From Hemibagrus wyckioides (taxonomy: Eukaryota > Chordata > Actinopteri > Siluriformes > Bagridae): a stretch of 64,000 nt of DNA. Where the stretch lies: NCBI RefSeq assembly GCF_019097595.1, contig NC_080710.1, positions 11,647,280 through 11,711,279 of the forward strand. Direction: 5' to 3'. The translations under genes were made by a program, and so were the position numbers. The notes under the pieces are model-generated. The model was not told where the DNA came from, did no database searches, and was given only the letters and a program-made list of their open reading frames with translations. Position 1 is the stretch's first letter; the number at the start of each line of letters is the position of its first letter. Below are positions 12,892 to 24,676 of this stretch, piece by piece.

Positions 12892-14427
12892 TTTATTTTT
12901 AATTTAAATAACTTAAATGAACACAACTGCCCCAAAGCCCACACAGAACCTCCAAAATGGTAAAAGGTTACCCGTATGCACGGTCTTAGCAGAGCCCAGA
13001 GCCTTTAAAACAGAGCTTCCTTGGGAACTGTAAGCCCCCTGTGTTGACAATATAGACATTGTTAGATGTGCACTGAAGGCAAATGCACCGATAGAAGAGT
13101 GACGAGATGAGACATTCCCTCGCAAAGCGCAACACAGCTGGAATTCAGCTCTAATTTACACGTGTACGGGGCGTTATCGCTAGAACGCTTTTAAAAACGA
13201 CTCACATTATTGGATTAAAAATAAACGTGTACAAGAATTGTGGAACAGCACAAATGCTCATTTTAAATTGAAAAGGGACCGTCTCATTCTAGATATAAAA
13301 AAATAATTTGTAAGACCACGATCTGCCCCTTCTGCTTCATGGAGCTCTGACAAAAAGCCAGAAGCGCAAACCGTTAACACGTACATGGTTTAAACTGGGA
13401 AAAAAAAAATGTATAAAATCGACAATGTATCAGCACACAAAAATACATGGAAAAAGACATGAGCACATTTTAGTTATACTCAGACCACATTTTAACCCAT
13501 TCTATGCTTTCCCTAATTCTTACTCTATCAACACACTACACAGCTGTAGAATATTGTGAAGGGACAAAGCTGCATTTTGTCTTCTTTGTGTGAAATATTA
13601 CAAATTAGATCTGGAATGGTGTTTAACCTTCTAAAAATCACTCAACAGCAGGATGCTGAACTGTCTTGTGTACTTTCCAAGTGAAGCAGAATGGAACTCA
13701 TTACTCATAAGGCGATTTGATAAACCATCAGCTTACTCACACTCTGAAACACCTGAAGATTCTGTTCATTTCTTGTTCTCGTGTTTAATTAAAATCCAGA
13801 GGTTGTGTCTGCAGTTAGTTAAACTCGAGCAAGGAGTCCTGGCTGTACATTTCCACTTCATCAAAAGCATTTTTGACATTCTTATGCAAAATCAACAGGC
13901 GCTGGATGTCTAGGAAGTGCCATATGTATGCTGTATTGACACTTTACCTTAAAAATTGGCCAAATAAGAACAGTTGGTTGCTCTAGATCTAGATGACATG
14001 ATGCTTTCTTTAAGAAAAGAAAATAAGCCACTGTTTTGAAATAAAATAGTTTCACTATCTTGACCGGTGTTTAACTGCCACTGTGCGATATTATCCTGGT
14101 GATAAAGCGATAAAAGGTTTATTTCGGTGACGTGGTGATAAAGGTTACTTATGAGATATTTCAGGGAACATAAATACAAGCTTGATTGAAAACTTTTTCC
14201 TTTTCCATGTGTGATCTACATTGTCATCATGAAAGGCAGAAACCTGAGAGCAGAGTTTGAATGGGACAAACGATGATGAAAGGAATTCGTAGAATGCTAA
14301 ATCACACACCCAATAAAAAGAAGGTTATTTTCTAGAACAGAAATCATAAAAAGGAGGAAAATATGGTCTCAATTCAATATTTATATTGACAAAAATAAAA
14401 GAAACAAAAAAAAAAGATTATTCACTA
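12892..14427 (-). other. ube2s: Candidate ube2s 3' UTR
   Basis: About 1.5 kb follows the ube2s stop codon with no other recognisable gene. A consensus AATAAA on the minus strand lies at 12897-12892 (plus strand tttatt), a plausible transcript end. A further AATAAA reads on the minus strand near 14120. Without transcript data the end used is uncertain. Confidence 0.4.
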
Positions 14428-17400
14428 TTATAGTCGCCTCAAAGCTCGTTTTTTGTCAGTTTTCTTTTTAGCAACTCCAGTATTATTGCTACTGCTTGTA
14501 CCACTGGCACTGCTACTATTTGTGCCATTGGCTGTAGTAACTGTATTTGCAGCACTAGCTGTAATTGCACGTTTGCTCGGATCTCCCGCATGTTTCTTGG
14601 GCTGTGGTCCATCACCAGGTTCTGGAGCTCCTGAGCTTCCTCCCATAGCGTGGATCTCGGTCAATAGGTGAGCACGTGAGGCATATTCTGCATAGTCCTC
14701 CAACAGTAACCTCCCAGCCTCTTCATTCAGAGCTGACTCCGGGTTTGGGTGGATCAGTAAGCATTTAATGGTCTGCAAAAGAAAAGAGAATATAATGAGA
14801 TTTTGGGGGAAGGGGGGAAAAATTAATATTTTTCATTTTGATTGGTGTCACCTGATAATTTTAAACTGTAGGATTATCTTAAAATCTATAATTTTAAACC
14901 ATCGAATAATGAAACTATTAGCAAATTGATTAAAACTGTGGCAGGCAGTAACAGAGGTGAGCAAATAACTGGGAAAATCCATTATAGGTCAAACAATTCA
15001 ATTTTTAAATAGGAAAAAAACAATACATATTGGTGCAAATGGATTCAACAGACTAGCTCCAGGCTAAAGCCCAGTTTCGAGTCAGAATCTTTAGATCTCA
15101 TCCTGCTCAATCATTATGAAATATCTGATTTCAGTGTCCCATGTGAAGTCAATTAGACACAAGAGACTGGATTGTCCATTACAAGCCCTGCCTTTTAAAA
15201 CATGACCGCTCAAAAGAGTTCAAACTCTACCAATGTTGAAGATAACTTCAGTATTTCAGTGCTTCAGCCTTTCTTATAAATGCAATAATATCCATGTCAA
15301 AGAAAAAAAGTTAGTGGGTCATTGCTGTATCTGGCAAAAACAGACCTAGACTTAAATGCAAGTCATGTTGGAGAACATTAGTCTCATTTATCTGACACGT
15401 TTCTATGAGTTGCATGGGATTCATCCAGTTATGTTTATGCGTGAGGATGCGAGCTGTTTCGTGCACACTCCTGACCAAGCGTATGCAGGAACCCCTAGTG
15501 GTGAAAACGTGTAACAGCAGGTAAAATGATTATGAAAAGCTTCCACACCAATTATTGTGTGTCATATTAGCATTTTTGAGAGCGTAATTACTGATTTCAG
15601 TGCTTGCATGATGCAGACAGATGACATAGATGGACTATAAAGCAAAATTATATAAAAGGCACTAAAGCTCGACTAGGATTATGCCTTGTTTGAAGATTTG
15701 GCTCGTTCAGCTTTATAGAGGGAGAAAGGTGTTTTTAGAGACAACTGGAAAATCTACGCCGAGTGATGAGTGGCTCATCAGGCCATTTTGTTTGCCAAGG
15801 GCAATTTTAGTTTCTCTCTATTTCGGGATTTTTAGCTAGGGGCACATTTCAAAGAGAAACTAGAGACGGCACTAGCAACCAAATACCAAGTTAAAATGAT
15901 GCTGCATCTTGCGTTCAATGATGCCACAATAACTTGTATTTCCTAAAACCAGTCTGAGAAAGCTAAAATGGCATTTTTACAGTATTGGAGAATTTCAAAA
16001 TGTAAATGTGGCAACAAAATGCACACATGTACAAATATGATCTTTTAAAAACAAGTTATTTAGACAAACTTTTCATAAAAGTGCCAAATAAACCATTAAT
16101 AAACTATTGTTCTGCTCCACATATAGTATTTTAACTTTACTATTAGTTAAGTTCATCTTTTGGTACATTCCATGCAGTCTGTAACAGGCAGCACTGTACA
16201 CAGGATAGTGAGCATCTTACAGTGAAGTTATTTACCAAATACAGTGTTTTGAAGGCATGTTTATGCAAATAAGTATGACCATACACAAGCAATTTAGAAT
16301 GTGTGAGATTTATCAATCACCACATGCAGCTTTGTGTACATGTGTGTGATAAATACCAACTTTCTTGTACGAACACAACCACTGGCTTTTATAAGCCTAA
16401 AGAAATTGTTTGGAATTATCCATGTCTACAGGAAAGCTAAATGATGCCCTTCCAATACTAAAGTGTGTTAAACTACAATTTTTGAAATACAACTTTTAAT
16501 ACTTTTTGACCACTGTGTACAAGGATTGTAAATTGTTTCAAAAAAATGAACTCAAAACCAGAATCAGCTAGAGGCTTTCAGCTTGGGGGTGATGCCGACT
16601 GTGTGCAAGACAGTTCAGTCTTCATGATCATGCAGCTTGGGGCCACAGTATGCGTGCATTTGGGGATAACTTATGACAGAATTACCTAAATTTGTGACAG
16701 CCCAATTCCAGAGAAAACCATCAATCTTGTTCGGTGATCTGTACTACTTACCAGTAATACGTGCCTGAGGCCGAGCTCTGCTTTCCAGTCTCTCTTCAGT
16801 ACATTGACACAGATCTCACCCTTGTGTCCAACATTTGGATGAAATATCTTGGTCAGGAAATAGCCCCGGGGTGGTACGGCAGGAAAATCCTTCCCCAAGA
16901 CCAAACGCATTCTGAACACGCCTCCTGCATATGGGGTCCCTTCTGTTCAAGACCAACACAAAATGCACAAATGCTGAACCTCTTCTACCATCACAGCATG
17001 TGCAGACAATTCTATTTAAAAGAGCACATCAAGACGAGACCGTGAATCTCTAACCTGGCCCCTCAATGGCAGTGTGAAGTTCTGTGATGTCTTCCTCACT
17101 GGGGTAAATTTTGATTCCCTCTGGTGGATCGGCTGCCAGTGCAGAGACTTCTTTATACACCAGTCTCAAAACTTGTGGGGGCAAGTTCTCCACGTTGGAG
17201 TTCTGCACACAAGAAGAGACGCACAATAAAACATAAGGCTTGTTTTGGGGGAAAACTTGAGCAAGAAAATCATACAAGTGAGTCACTCTCAGACCTTAAT
17301 GGACATCAAACTGTGGTCCAGTCAGACCATCCCAAAAAATAAATAAATAAAACAAAATATTCAGAAATGCTAGATTTTCAGGAACTCTTTTACTCTGTAG

Positions 17401-20400
17401 CCACATCCTGTGCTGTAAAATGAAGGAAAAACACAGATTTCAAACAAACTCATATTTCTGATGCTTAATTAAGAGAGTGAGATGACATCAGGAGGCATGT
17501 GCCATGAAAATTGCTTCCAGGTGCAGTGGTGGGCACAACGATGAGAGCACAGTCATTTCCAGAAGGTTGTTTGAACTATAGTTTCATACCCAACCATTTC
17601 CAAATGAATGGCCATCTTAGCTTGGGGGATCATCTCAAGTTAATCTCTTGGCCCCATAAAGAACTTATGATGCAACACAGTTATAGCTTACATTTTATTC
17701 AGCATTTACACCGTCCACTTTATTAGGAACACATACATGTGCAGTTACCTAATCAGTCAATCATGTGGCAGCACTGCAATGCATAAAATCATACAGTAGA
17801 TACAGGTCAAGAGCTTCAGTTGATGTACACATCAAACATCAAAATGACTTAACATGGCACAGATGTTGGTACAATGAGCTGGTTTTAGTATTTCACAAAC
17901 TGCTGATCTGCTGGATTTTCACACACACAACAGTCTCTAGAATTTACACAGGGTGTAGGGTGCGCTAAACAAAAAGTTTGAGTGAGTGGCAATGCAGGGG
18001 GACGTCATAAAGATCAGAAAATAATGTTCAGAATGGTTCACGCTGACAGGAAGGATGTAGTAACTCTCAATACAAAACATTTTCAGGTGGATAAGCTACA
18101 ACAGCAGAAGACTACATTAGGTTCCACTCCCAAAAGCCAAAAACACAAATTTTGGGCTACCATGGGCACAGACTCCTCCAAACAGATTAAAAACAAAACC
18201 AAAATTTTTTTTTCCTTTTTCTAGTCTCTCCACTTTGGGTGAATGTGTGCTCATGACAACCTGAGACTTTTTTCTTGGCTAACAGGAAATCGCATTATAA
18301 TTGCAGGCACTTTAAATAAGTTAGTATTAGGTTAATAGGGATTAGGGATTGCATTCATGTTCTTTTATACATGCTGATGCTTATTATGGCAAATTAATTA
18401 GCACAGGTAGCACTATGTTTGTCATCTTGTAAGCCTGGTACAAAAAGTGTCATGCTTTGTCCATCACACCACCCCAGTGTGGAGTATTTTACAAAAATGG
18501 ACAGCCTCATCTTGTTGCTTGCTAAAATGCAGGTAGAAATACATTCCAGATTCAGATATTTTTACATGGATCTGGTCTGGTATATGTAATTAATGCAAAA
18601 ATATTTCACAGTAAACACATCTAACCATACACTGCCTGTCATAATGTTATGGATTTTTCCACTGTATGCGAATGTTTCATTATGTTTAACGAATGCTTTG
18701 TCGCCCCCTCTGGACAAACACGGGAACTTTCCTCAACATACTTAATACAGAGCTATAAAATAAATGTGAGGGTACAGAATACATATAGCAATATTCAGAA
18801 ATAATCATGTCCTGATTTTAAGATCAGTGTGTCTTCACTATATGGCATCAGGTATGAATACCAGCATCACTGGACACTTGTCTGCTGTATGCACAATTCA
18901 CTGATCAGCAATAACATTATAAACAGTGAGAGGTGAAGTGAATAACACTGATTATCTCTTCATCATGGCACCTGTTAGTGGGTGGGATATATTAGGCAGC
19001 AAGTGAACATTTTGTCCTCAAAGTTGATGTGTTAGAAGCAGGAAAAATGGGCAAGCATTAGGATTTGAGCGAGTTTGACAAGGGCCAAATTGTGATGGCT
19101 AGATGACTGGATCAGAGCATCTCCAAAACTGCAGCTTTTGTGGGGTGTTCCCGGTCTGCAGTGGACAGTATCTATAAAAAGTATCCTTTAAGTCCTGTAA
19201 ATTGTGAGGTGGGGCTTCCAAGGGCCCAAGTTACAGGACCTAATGGCTCTGCTGCTAAAATCTTGGTGCCAGATACCACAGAACACCTTTAGGGATATAG
19301 TGGAGTCCATGCCTCAATGGGTCAGGGCTGTTCTGGCAGCAAAAGGGGGACCAACACAATATTAGGCAGGTGCTCATAATGTTATGCCTGATGGGTGTAT
19401 AATGCTTTCTCTTATGAAGTGAACGCTTGATAGGAGCCGTGCTGTATTGTAAATATGTCTGCATTGTTATGTACACCTACATTGAAGAAAAGGTACAAAG
19501 GTCAGTCAGGTTCATAAAACTTAAAAATAAAACAATTATGTAGTTTATAGATTATAGTTTATGTATTGTTACTCAACAAAATATGATTTCATAACTTATA
19601 TACTAAACTTAAACCCATTTAAGAAAAAGAAAAAGGAAACTGGCAACAAGTGAAGTGACTTTTTCAGCAGTATTACTGACTGTCCTGCACTCAGTGCAGC
19701 TGTCCAGCTCACATTACTGCTGCTGGTTATATTAGTTGAGAGCAAAGGATTAGTAAACTCATATCCAGTGTGTAAAGACTTACGTTAGGTTCTCACACAC
19801 ACAGCATCCTACAGCGATAAAGCGACTGGAGACCATTCATTTTCAACGAGAGGCAGTACTGTTGGTCCAGCGATGCTCCAAATTTGAGAAAAGTTTAACT
19901 TTAGGTCCAAATCTAATTTTAAACACTAGTGCCGCCACCCAGTGATAAAGGTTATTACTATGGCAACCAGTAGTAAGAACGCCTACTGACGACTTCATAG
20001 TGCAGCAATAAAATTCACTGCATGTCTGAACGTAGCTCGAGTGTGCTGACGTTTCGACAATGGCAGAATCCTACGAGGTGAATTTACAACTAGTAGTTTG
20101 TCGCATACAACCAGTAAATACCCAGCAAAAACACCTCCTCAACTACTAAGTTCAACTTTTGGTAGCAGAGTCCCTTTGATATAAAAACAAGGTGGTTACA
20201 TACACCTACTCTACTTACAAATTAGTTTAAAGCAGTATTTGCTTTATATCAGATAATATACACAGTAAATTAGCTAATATAATACATGGTTAAATCTGTA
20301 ACACTGACCATATAAACTGATCAGGCATAACATTATGACCACCTGCCTAATATTGTGTTAGTCCCCCTTTTGCTGCTAAAGCAGCCCTGACCTGTCGAGG

Positions 20401-21616
20401 CACGGACTCCACTAGATCCCTGAAGGTGTGGGGTGGTATCTGGCACCAAGATGTTAGCAGCAGTTCCTTTAGGTCATGTTAGTTTCAAGACTTAAAAAAG
20501 ATACTTACAGGACGTAAAGGACACGTTTGATAGATACTGACCACCCCACAAAAGCTGCAGTTTTGGAGAGGCTCTGATCCAGTCGTCTAGCCGTCACAAT
20601 TTGGCCCTTCGTCAATCTCGCTCAAATCCTTACACTTGCCCATTTTTCCTGCTTCTAACACATCAACTCTGAGGACAAAATGTTCACTTGCTGCCTAATA
20701 TATCCCACCCACTAACAGGTGACATGATGAGGAGATCATCAGTGTTATTCACTTCACCTCTCACTGCTCATAATGCAATTCCTGATCGGTGTAGAGCCCT
20801 GGTTTAAAGGAGGTAATCATCAACATTAGATTTATCACCAACACTTGCCAGATAGTTACACACTGTTGCCCACTAACTTCTTGTTACGTCAATAAACCCA
20901 TCACACTCATTAATAAATGAAAGCTCTAATTATTGGAGGCAATATAAATGGAATAAAACGCTCCAGACGGACACCATCACACCACACAAGAAAAATATTT
21001 TTTTTTTCTATAAACAGCACGATCCTTTTAATACTGTGTGTTAATATTTTTAAAGGCTTACTTGATATGCAAATGATTACAGTAATGCAGTCAATATGCA
21101 AATGAGTCTGTGACGTCACATGGAGACTTCTCCATCGTATATTAGCTACTTTCCTCTGAATAGAGTTGGAAACACTGCATACTCAAACAGATAGTTTCCG
21201 AAATATAAAGTTTCTTGTCTCGAAAAGAAAAAAAAAAAGAACTGGTCATTTTGACGTGAGCCTTTAAGGATTTAAAACAGAAAAGAGATGATGTAAAGTA
21301 ACTGGCTGAGTTATTAAGTTTATTAGTTAGCCTGCTGTTACACCGACACTGTGCATCACTGTTCCTTAGTGTGACTGCTGACCAATTAGTCATTAAATAA
21401 TATAGGTTATGATAGAATTCTAACATTTCCCGAGTTAAATCAGCTTGCTGTGAGATATATAGGTTGTTTATCACTCAGAAAAAAACTAACAAGTCACTTT
21501 AAAAAAGTTAGCTCTCGCTAGCTGACCAGGCTATACCTTGCTAAAATGGATTGCTGGCATGAAAAGACACGAGTTCATCAAGCAGCAGTAATAAATGGCC
21601 ATGGTGGGCTTACCAT
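14428..21616 (-). CDS. ube2s: Ubiquitin-conjugating enzyme E2 S (K11-chain E2 of APC/C)
   Basis: Coding exons on the minus strand: 21616-21614 (ATG only), 17202-17055, 16942-16752, 14772-14428. They join to 687 nt (228 aa) with GT-AG borders and matching phase; human UBE2S is about 222 aa. The family elongates K11-linked ubiquitin chains on APC/C substrates in mitosis. Visible: the N-terminal NSNVENLPP segment, the HPN motif (residues 85-87), catalytic Cys in [12 protein letters not shown] at residue 95 (the same number I recall for human), [15 protein letters not shown], and the basic C-terminal tail ending [13 protein letters not shown] that docks on APC/C. Residues between the UBC fold and the tail are low-complexity Ser/Thr/Asn/Ala, where orthologs are expected to vary. 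Identity is near certain. The ATG-only first exon is inferred from the cat|gtaagc-type donor (ATG|gtaagc) and from the fact that exon 2 opens exactly at residue 2. Intron 1 (4.4 kb) carries three transposon relics. Confidence 0.95.
14773..16751 (-). other. ube2s intron 3
   Basis: This 1.98 kb intron lies between coding exons 3 and 4. The donor is CTG|gtaagt and the acceptor is gcag|ACC. I see no recognisable repeat family, RNA gene or ORF in it, only AT-rich unique-looking sequence. Confidence 0.7.
17706..18290 (+). mobile_element. Tc1-like relic, family C, with inverted duplication
   Basis: It starts with the terminal motif ccactttattaggaacac and the diagnostic atgtggcagcactgcaatgc. Mid-transposase sequence at about 18129-18180 (caccatgggcacagactc-like) is repeated in inverted orientation at about 18233-18288 (gctcatgacaacctgag... 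ttggctaacagg). It lies in ube2s intron 1. Confidence 0.75.
18900..19401 (+). mobile_element. Tc1-like relic, family A, copy 5 (snap-back junction)
   Basis: Both termini are present (ctgatcagcaataacatt to atgcctgatgggtgtata). The transposase 5' end is retained up to 'cagtatctat', then an inverted piece (tttaagtcctgtaa... gtggggcttcca) precedes the direct 3' piece (agttacaggacctaatgg). It lies in ube2s intron 1. Confidence 0.85.
20316..20793 (-). mobile_element. Tc1-like relic, family A, copy 6 (snap-back junction)
   Basis: Inverted orientation, with both termini (actgatcaggcataacatt and cctgatcggtgta). The inner junction again pairs 'cctttaggtc' with 'ttacaggacgtaaagg'. It lies in ube2s intron 1. 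Confidence 0.85.
21067..21118. promoter_or_regulatory. Two octamers plus a perfect CRE
   Basis: ATGCAAAT (POU/octamer motif) occurs at 21067-21074 and again, same strand, at 21096-21103. The palindromic CRE TGACGTCA is at 21111-21118. The cluster lies about 500 bp inside ube2s intron 1, just downstream of its inferred first exon. The motifs are seen directly; enhancer or promoter activity is inferred and unproven. Confidence 0.35.
21614..21616 (-). CDS. ube2s: ube2s first coding exon: start codon only
   Basis: Read on the minus strand the sequence is tcgatATG|gtaagc, a consensus donor directly after an ATG. Exon 2 begins cag|AAC, encoding residue 2 (N) of the conserved start MNSNVENL, so exon 1 should contribute exactly ATG in phase 0, which this site does. 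The 5' UTR would extend to higher coordinates (about 21617-21750). A second ATG followed by gt near 21775 (ATG|gtggac) is a weaker donor. Confidence 0.65.
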
Positions 21617-22290
21617 ATCGACTGTAATTAAAACACAGAAGCTGAATCCAGTCCAAACAGCAGCCTTGCTCCGAGGCTCACCGGCCGGTGGCTTTGATGC
21701 TAACGTTATATATGCTAGCTGTATATGAAGTTACACTCTAGCTAGTACCGCTCCAGGACAGTGATGAGGTCCACCATAACGTCGATAAACGACTCGATAA
21801 AATATTTCTATCGTTTGTATTTAAAACGTAAAAACTCGACGAGAGCCTGCTCGGCTTAGCTAAATTTTGAAAATCTGCTAGCAAGATTGCTAACGCTAAC
21901 CTTTAGCACTGTTCGTCTTGCTAGTTTCTCGGCGCGAGCTCAGCGATGTCGATTAAACGGTTAAATATACAATTAAAAAAAGGCGTGCGTTTCTTGTGAT
22001 AGTAGGGTTTTTAACCACTGATGGCTAATATGCCTCAGTATTTTAGCAAGCTAGCAGTTTTTGACACAGGAACAAAAATACGCACACGTAAAAAAGCAAG
22101 GCCTAGCCAATCACCGTTCGACATGGAACTACGTCCCCACGCAACTACACCATTCTAACCAATCGTAGCGTGTCTCAGTGGTTACGTAACTACTCTTGGT
22201 AACCTCGCAAACCAGCTGAAATGGAGAATGCGAAAAATGCCCCGGTGTGATTGGTGCGTTTGAAAAACTCAAACCCGCCCCTAAATGCAG
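21617..22290. promoter_or_regulatory. Probable ube2s promoter and 5' UTR region
   Basis: This region has more CpG than its flanks and lies directly 5' of the inferred ube2s start. It has CCAAT boxes at 22107-22111 and 22159-22163 (plus) and 22254-22250 (minus), the last beside TTTGAA at 22259-22264. TTTGAA matches the CHR element found in many mitotic genes, which would fit a cell-cycle E2. The transcription start is not visible, and the distal CCAAT boxes are about 500 bp or more from the ATG, so assignment is tentative. Confidence 0.4.
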
Positions 22291-22379
22291 GCACAACCTA
22301 CAGCATGCAAATTCATCCTTGTGGTAATTAGTACTGATAGCAGTAAAGTAACCCACAATCTGTTGTTTTGCAGTTTGTT

Positions 22380-23803
22380 TTATATATACTTATATAATAA
22401 TAATATAATATATTATTATTATTATTATTATTATTACTATTATTACTTTTACATTTTAAGAACAACCAACAGACTGAAAACATAACGATTACACATTTAA
22501 CACAGTACCTGAAAGAAACACACATAACAAAAATAACATAAAATAATTGCGCACATACCCTTGAAAAATAAAATAAATAAAAATTAAAAATAAATAAATA
22601 AGTAAATGATCTGCCAGGAGGGTACAATGAGATATGTAAATATGTAAACAAAAAAAATAAAAATAAATAAAATAATTTTGAAGGATTTGGATCGTGTGTA
22701 CCTTTGTTTTTTCATCTGGATAACAGACACAATTTCCAAAATCCACATTGGTTTTGGAAATAAAGAAGAGTGAGATTTTCAATGTGTTAAAATTAGTCTC
22801 TTGGCGGTGTTCATACCGAGCATCAAAGATTTCAGTAAGGCTTTGGGTAGATGCAGTATGTATTCTGAACAGCCAAAGACTGATAATTCAGCATGTAGAC
22901 TAATATCTTATGTGGACATCTGCTTTGGAAAACCTAGGAAAAAATGTCCCACCAGTATCCCGCAAGTGCATGACCATTTGTTTTAACACTAGAAACCAAT
23001 CAATTAAAAAAAAAAATAGTAATCTAAAATCATTTTACTGTACAACAGAATGTTTTTTGAAAACTGAAAAAGTACAAAGGTTGTTTGGGTTTTTTTTGAA
23101 AACTTAAAAGCAGTATATTAGAATAAGCATAAAAATTTGTTTAGTATGACAGAACCTTTGCCCTATTCGGACGGGATTAGATTGACATGGGGATGTGGGT
23201 GAATAAGCTTATTTACAGGCACTACTTTGTGATTTTATTTCCACCTGGATTGGCCATGTCTGGGTTCTTCTCTGTTCTCCTCTGAGAAAATTACAGATCA
23301 AATTACCTACTGATTTTTGGTTTGTTGGGATTTTTTTCCCCCAAACTCAGAGGTCATTTGATCATTTTTGTCCCAAATGTATCAGATATTAAACACTTCC
23401 CAAAACCTGATATGGAAACTAGGATCTTGGTTTGCCTCAAACAGAAATAAGAACCATCATCACTTCTCTACTCCAGTGCCTCAACACACAAATAAAGAAG
23501 AAAAATGGGATTTTCATGATTTTTTTTGTGTAAATGCTTCAACAAACAATTTACAAATAAATCTAGATTATGTTTTATTATTATTATTATTATTATTATT
23601 AAGATAAGATAAGATAGCTACTAATCCCAAAGGAAATTCTTTTGCCAGAGACTGCTTCAGATTAAAAGAAAAATACATATCAATGTAATATAAATGAAAT
23701 AATCTATATATTCAAATGTATTCAAAAATATAAATGAAATATAAAATATAAATGAAATATTCTATATATATTCTATATTATTATTATTATTATGACAATA
23801 GTA

Positions 23804-23839
<36 letters not shown>

Positions 23840-24100
23840 ATAATAATAATAATAATAATGCAGCTAATTAATGCCATACCAATATCTAACCTAATTTTTT
23901 TATTTTCTGTAATAAAGACTGTAGTTTTTGTTAAAAAGTAAAACCAACTAAATCCAACAAGGCGAAAACGGTCAGATATTCCTGGCCATTGTGTGGACAT
24001 TTGGTCCCCACCAATATAGAAAAACATCGCCCTCACAGCCACAGGGGGTGAAATAAAATAAACAGCCTTTACTAACTAGTAACTAGTTACGGTTTCTAGT
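22380..24100. other. Intergenic, ube2s to josd2
   Basis: AT-rich sequence with no gene recognised. It contains (TTA)n at 22406-22447, A-rich runs of the form aaataaataa near 22560-22675, (TTA)n at 23577-23600, and a compound TTA/CTA/ATA trinucleotide array at about 23777-23860. A perfect 12-bp palindrome gtaactagttac lies near 24079. Confidence 0.6.
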
Positions 24101-24119
24101 TTACTAGACTAAATTGCTT

Positions 24120-24660
24120 GCGAAAGCGAGGTGTTGTTATTTCAGCACGCTGCGGTAGTAAACGTGCATGGTGCTGTTTGGCACGTGACCTACCCTGTTA
24201 GGGGCGTTTTCATGGGTGTCGCCGTCATCATCATCATTAACAACAACAACAACAGCACTGCTGCTTCCGGTTCACCATTTCACGGAAGACGCTACAGCAT
24301 CCTAGTTACATGGAAACAGGAGAGTTGTTTATTTAAATCGATATGTTCTTATGGACGGAAGACTTGCCTAGAAGATTAGTTTAGATCCGATTTATCGCCA
24401 CTCGGCATTTACGCTTGTGAATAAAGGTGAGTGGACAGACTAGATACTACTGCTAGCTAGCAACCTAGCTAATCAAGGGGGTAGCTGTGTGTTTACTTGA
24501 TTTCTAAATGACCTAGGCGAGATAGTAAAATAAACTTATTTTATAAATTACAGGTCTGTGTTTTGCTTGTATGAACCGATTATGGTTTTAAACGAGATGT
24601 GTGTTTGTTGTGTGTGTGCGCGTGCGTGTGTGTAGCCCCTCTCCAGCAGTGTGTGTATAT
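24120..24660 (+). promoter_or_regulatory. josd2: josd2 promoter, noncoding exon 1 and intron 1
   Basis: A perfect E-box of the extended CACGTGAC type lies at 24182-24189. A noncoding first exon probably ends at 24426 with donor AAAG|gtgagt. The second exon probably begins at 24647 after cccctctccag. The exact transcription start is not visible. Confidence 0.5.
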
Positions 24661-24676
24661 GTGTGTGTGAGTGAGT

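Larger units (their letters stand above)
17203..21613 (-). other. ube2s intron 1
   Basis: This 4.4 kb intron lies between the ATG-only exon and exon 2. It holds three Tc1-like relics (17706-18290, 18900-19401, 20316-20793) and an octamer/CRE motif cluster near 21067-21118. The rest, including 19402-20315, is AT-rich with nothing recognised. Confidence 0.6.

Noticed and set aside
14453..14671. 72-codon hydrophobic plus-strand frame
   Set aside because: It is antisense to the last ube2s exon; the apparent hydrophobicity comes from reversed Ser/Thr/Ala codons.
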